A DNA stretch of 64,000 nucleotides from Blepharisma stoltei (Eukaryota; Ciliophora; Heterotrichea; Heterotrichida; Blepharismidae). The position numbers and the translations under genes were made by a program. The stretch's first letter is position 1; each line of letters starts with the position of its first letter. The stretch spans positions 992,001-1,056,000 of the forward strand of contig CAJZBQ010000002.1 of NCBI GenBank assembly GCA_914767885.1, given 5' to 3'. The notes under the pieces were generated by a model. That model did no database searches and was not told where the DNA came from. It saw nothing but the letters and a program-made list of their open reading frames with translations. Below, piece after piece: positions 58,668 through 64,000 of this stretch.

Positions 58668-59055
58668 AAAAATAGATTAATAGACTTTAATTAAATAGAG
58701 AAATTGTTATCATTACTCTGTCCATTAGATAATATTTTGAAATAAAATTTAAGACTTTTTAATAAAATTTTTATAAAATTTATTTCATCATTTACTCAAA
58801 TTTCTTTTAATTAAAACTGTTTAATGATTTATTTTACAAATAAATACTTATGGGGTGGCATTGCTTTGGCTTCAAAGCATTCAGTATCTCTAATCTCCTT
58901 CTCTATAAAAATGACGAATAATTGAATTTTAATTGCTTATAAATTTAATAAATTTATTATAAACCGGATTTGGGTCTCTGATGAAAAATTTACATTTATA
59001 AGCCTAATAATACAGATAAATAAGGCTAGCTAAATCTAGTTAAAGGTATATAAAG
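58668..59055. other. convergent intergenic region, AT-rich
   Basis: Between the stops of the V-ATPase and kinase genes; no element, ORF or RNA was recognised. Confidence 0.5.
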
Positions 59056-60453
59056 TTATGTAGCATTAGAATCAAGTGTTGCAGTTGTATCACGCATTAC
59101 TTTGCTAAGAGCCCGTTTAAACGATAGTCTCTCTCTATAATTAAAGTTCAGCATATCATACAAAAGTTCTCTCAGTCAAGGCAATCTCACATTGCTCAGT
59201 ACTTTTTCTCTATTTATAGGATTTTCGTTAAACCTAGAAATGTCATCAAATGTTTCGCATTGATAAAGTACTAGCCCAAGTGAAAAAACGTCAGCTCGCT
59301 CAGGCCTATACTTGGCTTTCCCTTCTCCGTTTATATAAGCCTTCCTTAGTTCTGGAGCCATATAGCCTACAGTTCCTATCACATCATGCACTCCAGTTGC
59401 CGAATAAGTCCTTTCAATAGTTTCCCTGATTCCTGACACGTTAAAATCTGCAATTTTTCACTGTCCGTCCTTTGTAATTAAAATATTATCAGGCTTTATA
59501 TCTTGATGGTAAATTTTATGGTTCACCAAGCTTTGAAAAGCCTCTAATAAGTCAAGAGCAATAGAACCTAATTCCTCTGGAGTAAATTTCGTATTTTGAT
59601 CCTTTCTTGATTTTATTAGGTCAGAAAGACTGTGCTGGCAATATTCCATGACAATATTTGAGCAGTATTTTATAACGTTGTTTTCTATTACCTCGTCACA
59701 AAAACATCCATAAAAATCTAGGAAAAATCGACTTGTTCCTGAGAGTTTATGTAAAATGCCTACTTCTTTTTGAAATTTTTTTAAACTTTTATACCCACCT
59801 TGCTCTTTATAAGTTTTTATGACTGCAGCAATTTGTTTTCCTTTCCACATGATTTTGCATTGATTAACATTAAGCTCACTTCTCACAAAAATAGGAGGAC
59901 CCATGATGATTTGGCTTCTTTGAGTTATATAAACAGGCTGGTTTGGAACTGGCTCAGTAGGAACTGGGAAAAGTTCATTTAATTTTTTTAATTTTTCTTG
60001 AGTCTTTTCTTCAGCTATCTCCAATTGGTTAATAATTTTCAGAATTTCTCTGCTTGTATCAGGGTCTTGAACAACCGTTTCTCCTTTGAATGCTTTAATT
60101 TTTTTGACATCATTTACGTCTTCAATCCATCTCAAAGCATATTCGATTATAACATTTTTGATTTCTCCAACTGGAATCTCTAGCTTCTGCAATTCCAATA
60201 AGTTTTGCAAATTAAGCAAAATTTGGTCTTTTTGATCACTGATGCTATTTTTATATAATCCTGGCCTGACCTTAATTGAAATTAAACTTATTAGTTCATC
60301 TATGTTGATTCTGTATTTATAATGATAATCTTTTGCTTGTTTGGCCAATTGTATTCACTCTTCAAAGGTTTCTGCATTGTTAATGGCTTTACTAATTTTT
60401 GAGATTTCTCGTTCATACGTTTGTGATGATTGTTCAGCTAAATAAGAATCCAT
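59056..60453 (-). CDS. protein kinase with HQD and DFN motifs, paralogue 1
   Basis: The C-terminal half is a protein kinase: AVIKTYKEQ (ATP-site Lys), a helix C region with KEVGILHKLSG, YHQDIKPDN (catalytic Asp in an HQD rather than HRD motif), ADFNVSG (DFN instead of DFG; the metal-binding Asp is kept), GTVGYMAPEL and RADVFSLGLVLYQ. No glycine-rich loop is obvious. The N-terminal ~200 residues are helical and shared with paralogue 2. TGA is Trp in FEEWIQL, DGQWKIAD and RLPWLREL. The start at 60453 gives 465 aa with no intron or IES. Confidence 0.82.
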
Positions 60454-60709
60454 TATAGAACTATCATATATATGAATTACAATATAAATAAAGAAGTTGA
60501 TTTTTATTAGCACCTATTATTATACTCATTTGATTCATAGAAACCAGAGAAGATAGATATAAAATATTTATTGCTTTCCTCAACTCGAAAAATTTGTAGA
60601 AACAAATGAATTATAAATGCTAAGCTAAAGCCGATTAATAAAATCTCATAAAATTATATAGAAGGTGACAAATTTTTAAGGCATATTTAAAGAAAAGAAT
60701 TAAATCAAG
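60454..60709. other. intergenic between kinase paralogues
   Basis: A short AT-rich spacer separating two genes in tandem on the minus strand; nothing recognised. Confidence 0.45.
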
Positions 60710-62512
60710 CTATTTCGCTTTATGATCGAGTGGCATCGTGGTATCATGCGCTACTTTTTTAAGTGCCCTTCTAAACGATAGTCTGTCTTTATATTCAAAG
60801 CACAGCATATCATACAAAAGCTCTCTCAGCCAAGGCAATGTCACATTCTGCAGCACTTTTTCTCGATTTTTAGAATCTTCATTAAATCTTGCAATATTAT
60901 CAAATGTCGCCAATTGATAAAATATTAACCCAAGTGAAAAAACGTCAGCTCGCTCAGGCCTATACTTGGCTTTTCCAATTCCATGTATCATAGCATACCT
61001 TAACTCTGGAGCCATATAGCTGGCAGTTCCTATTACATCATGTACTCCAGTTGCCGCATAAGTGTTCTCAATAGTTTCCCTGATTCCTGACACATTAAAA
61101 TCTGCAATTTTTAATTGTCCTTCCTTCGTAATTAAAATATTATCAGGCTTTATATCTTGATGATAAATTTTATGGTTCACCAAGCTTAGAAAAGCCTCTA
61201 ACAAGTCAAGAACAATAGAATTTAGTTCGGTTGGAGTAAAATTATTATTTTGGCTTGCTCTTGATTTTATTAATTCAGTAAGACTGTACGGACAGTATTC
61301 CATAACGACATTTGAGCAGTATTTTATAACGTTGTTTTCTACTATTTCGTCATAAAAAGAGCCATAGAATTCTAAGAAAAATCGACTTGTGCCTGAAAGT
61401 TTTTGTAAAATTTCTACTTCTTTTCGAAGTTTTTCAGCACTTTTATACCCATCTTGCTCTTTATAAGTTTTTATTACTGCATCAGTTTGTTTTCCTTTCC
61501 ACATGATTCTGCATTGGTTAACATTTAACTCACTTCTAACAAAAATAGCAGGGCCCATGGCGATTTGGCTTCTTTGAGTTATAGGCCGGCTTTGCTCTTC
61601 AACAACTGGCTCAGCAAAAATTGGGAAAAGTTCATTTAATAGCTTAATTCTATCTTGAAGCTTTTCATCGGTTACTTCTAGCTGATTAACAATATCTAGA
61701 ATTTTTTTGCTTGTATCAGGGTCTGGAATAACTGGTTCTCCTTTAAATGCTTTAAATTTTTTTATATCATTTATATCTTCAACCCATTTCAGCGCATAAT
61801 CAATCACAATGTTATCAGCCTCTCCAGCTGGAACTCCCAACTTTTTTACAATTAACAAATTTTCCAAATTTTTTAAAATCTCATCTTTATTACTTGTCGA
61901 GCATTTTTCATAGAGTTTTACCTTTGCTCTTATAGATACTAAATTTATGACATAGTTTATGTCAGTTCCGAACATGTCATGAAAAGCTTTCGCATGCTTA
62001 GCCCATTCTAAGATTTCTGGAAAAGTTTCAGACACATTGACTCCTTCGCTTATTTTTGCAATTGCCCGATCGTTGGCTTTAGGGCAAATTATGTTGCAAC
62101 TCTGAGCCAGATAACCAAGATTGTCTAAAATATGAGAAGCCAATTCTGGAGTAATTTTAGGGTCTTGCGGGTTTTCTGTGGTGACTGGAAGCTGAAGAAT
62201 GGAATATGCATAGCAAGCGCTTCATATACTATTTTAGCTCTAGTCATCTTTTGCCTCAATAAAGCAAATTCTTTTTTTTTTAGAAAATTCTGATTTAATA
62301 GGCATCAAGGAATAAAATTAATTAATTTAATATAGTTTCCATAAATCAACACCTTGGTTTAAAGCAACTTCTTGAGAAAAGCCATTGTACAAGGACACCA
62401 GGTCATTATATGAAAATCTATAGTTTTTTCGGATTAGCTCTTTTGCGGAATCACCTTGGACGTCTCTGTAGGTATTCGCAATATCGACGATTGAGCTAAA
62501 GAGGTCGACCAT
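60710..62512 (-). CDS. protein kinase with HQD and DFN motifs, paralogue 2
   Basis: The domain order matches paralogue 1: DAVIKTYKEQ, RKEVEILQKLSG, YHQDIKPDN, ADFNVSG, GTASYMAPEL, ADVFSLGLIFY. It has a longer N terminus. The frame upstream of ELASHILDNLG has no usable ATG before a stop; an IES at 62227-62334 (108 bp) would join it to the ORF starting at 62512 (MVDLFSSIVDIANTYRDV...GVDLWKL), giving 565 codons including TAA, 564 aa. That 5' junction is inference; the rest is clear. The tandem pair points to a recent duplication. Confidence 0.8.
62227..62334 (-). other. proposed IES, 108 bp, in kinase paralogue 2
   Basis: TA lies at both edges; removal joins DLWKL to WSACYAYSILQLP in frame. There is no homologous empty site in the window, so support comes only from the frame. 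Confidence 0.5.
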
Positions 62513-62611
62513 ATAATTGTAGAGTGATTAAACATTAAGCTTAATTTGTGTATAATCTGATATAATTTTGCTTATATGAGGGAAATACAGAATTATCGAA
62601 ATAAATTTCAT

Positions 62612-63161
62612 TATTTCCCCCATCCTTGATCGAACGGCTCACCATCGTTCGATCAATGATGGGTTAAAAAACATTTTTTGGGAAAAAAATTTTATATATA
62701 AATAAAAAATATATGCTTTTTTTATATATTTTAAATAAGGGTTAAGAGTATTTAATAATTATTTTTACAGCAAAAAATTGAATTAATTTCCTAAAAAAAA
62801 CCAATTTTTAATATTTTGATTTTTTGGTTACCCTTTTAAACTGTATAAAATTTTAATTTGTTTCTTATTGAATTAAAATTTAAAATTTTAAAGAATCTCT
62901 ATTTTTTAGATTATTGAGTTTTTAAGCCCAGACTGCTGACTAAAGCACTTCGAATGGTTGACTCCGTAGTTTTCTGTTGTCTCAAAGCCTCTGACAACAA
63001 CTTCATTAGGCACATTTCCCAACCTTTTTAACTAATATATTTTTATATATATAAAAATTTGCATGGTATGAAAATCGTTCGATCAAGGATGGGGGTTAAT
63101 TTTCCTAATTTTTAGGAATTTTTACAGTCAATCGTTCGATCAAGGATGGGGTTGGGGGAGT
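62612..63161. mobile_element. MITE-like element, family B, 550 bp
   Basis: An inverted motif pair at the left end (catccttgatcgaacgg and its complement), a direct pair at the right end, and an interior closely matching the 2.87-kb copy. The left edge has TTTCCCCC rather than CTCCCCC. It lies upstream of kinase paralogue 2 in non-coding DNA. Confidence 0.78.
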
Positions 63162-64000
63162 TAGGGTATTTTCTATAAAGTTGTTTTTATTTGGATTATT
63201 AAACTATTCGGAAGATTGTGGAAAAAAATATTTGGAATAGCAAAAAATTAAATGCTAAGCGTGCTGTTGTAATAATAAGAATGGTAATCATTATAAAAAA
63301 ATTTAATTATAGAGACTTGATAATAAGACTGAATTTAAAAGTAATTTTAAAGAAAAAGCTGATTATTAATAATAAATTTGATCGCAAATATAAAGCTGCT
63401 ATAGCAATCTAAAAATCAACCCTTCTCTGAGGTTTTTTTTCTTATTCTACCTTTTATAAAATTATGCACAACGAATATGGTCAGAATCTATATAAGTTTT
63501 TATGACAATTTTACCTATTTTTATTATCATCTCTGGAGATGGAGTAGTTAAATTTTCAAATTATTAAGCTGATTATTTCATCATTGTTAATTTATTTGAA
63601 TTATTAAGAGAGCGGCTCTGTTGAGTATCTTTTCATATGCTTCAAAATCCTCTAGGTCTACCATGAAACCCACAACCCACTCCCTTCAAAAATAAAAATT
63701 ATCTAATCTTGATAATAAAAATATAAGAGATATTTTTTAATATATAATTTTTAAGCTACTCTAATTCATTTCTAGGACTTCTGCTAATGTATTAAATACT
63801 TTATTCCATAATATCTTACATAAATGCGCAATTATATGGTAAAAGACCATACTAATATATAAGAGATTTGATAGAGAATATTAGAAAAATGCTAAAAACA
63901 ATATTTTAATTGTCTAAAGCTAGGTGCTATGAAAGCATCTCTGTATTTTTATTTTCAATGCTAGAAAATTTGCGTTTTAGAAGGGAGTTGGTTTCATGCA
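63162..64000. other. right end, no recognised gene
   Basis: AT-rich with one 64-codon plus-strand ORF at 63218-63412 rich in Lys and Ile, and one short minus-strand ORF at 63587-63664 starting MVDLEDFEAYEKILNRA, which could be the first exon of a gene broken by an IES. Neither can be assigned. Confidence 0.35.

Noticed and set aside
277-62512. Standard genetic code with many small split genes
   Set aside because: TGA repeatedly sits at conserved Trp positions and paralogues have TGG there (IDIPW in ABCG copy 2), so TGA is a sense codon.
11758-63161. CRISPR-like direct repeats or long terminal repeats
   Set aside because: The repeated motifs occur only four per element at TA-bounded ends, without spacer arrays; no LTRs, integrase or protease were seen.
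1-64000. tRNA or rRNA genes
   Set aside because: GC-rich patches were inspected for cloverleaf or rRNA-like segments; none was convincing, and the patches belong to SINE-like or LINE sequence.

Overview
This window is most likely germline (micronuclear) DNA of a heterotrich ciliate close to Blepharisma. Three things seen directly support this. (1) Reading frames continue through TGA, and TGA falls where tryptophan is conserved (VPS13 chorein start, ABCG membrane domain, DHHC protein, kinases), while TAA and TAG act as stops. (2) Introns are GT...AG and only 15-16 nt long. (3) Genes are interrupted by AT-rich or MITE-like segments bounded by TA. Removing each one with a single TA copy restores the frame exactly, which is the behaviour of internal eliminated sequences (IESs). 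Stentor has similar tiny introns but uses the standard code; Blepharisma combines tiny introns with UGA = Trp. The species assignment is inference.

Layout. 1-4 kb: the tail of an unknown gene, a GABA-transaminase-like gene (-), a tiny Cys-rich ORF (-) and a PLAC8-family gene (+) whose stop codon is split by a MITE. 4.06-13.1 kb: one VPS13 lipid-transfer protein gene (-) broken by many IESs, one MITE and one GC-rich retroelement. 13.6-16.0 kb: an ankyrin-DHHC palmitoyltransferase (+), intact after four introns and four IESs are removed. 16.9-48.7 kb: an accessory block made of repeated ABCG half-transporter genes (three intact after IES removal, three frameshifted or deleted, plus fragments) interspersed with three copies of an AIG1-like GTPase carrying a Cys-rich tail (one intact), a decayed second copy of the DHHC gene, a LINE fragment and many MITEs. 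49.3-62.5 kb: conserved single-copy-like genes: EFHB/CFAP21-like axonemal protein, proteasome alpha-7 (alpha4), a basic unknown protein, TMEM42-like, a SANT-like acidic-tailed protein, an STPGR-like protein, V-ATPase subunit H, and two paralogous protein kinases with HQD and DFN motifs. The last 1.4 kb holds a MITE and no recognisable gene.

Mobile DNA. Four MITE-like families (A, B, C, D) have unrelated terminal repeats but the same layout: the terminal motif occurs four times, as two direct copies at one end and an inverted pair (hairpin) at the other. A separate family of GC-rich, SINE-like insertions carries 10-18 bp target duplications, two of them inside otherwise intact genes. Duplicated genes give several empty-site comparisons that define IES boundaries to the base. 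The most unusual structure is a 15-nt intron in the DHHC gene that can only exist after one or two IESs inside it are removed. Gene models marked intact were checked by hand: after removing the named introns and IESs the coding length is a multiple of three and the reading frame stays open.
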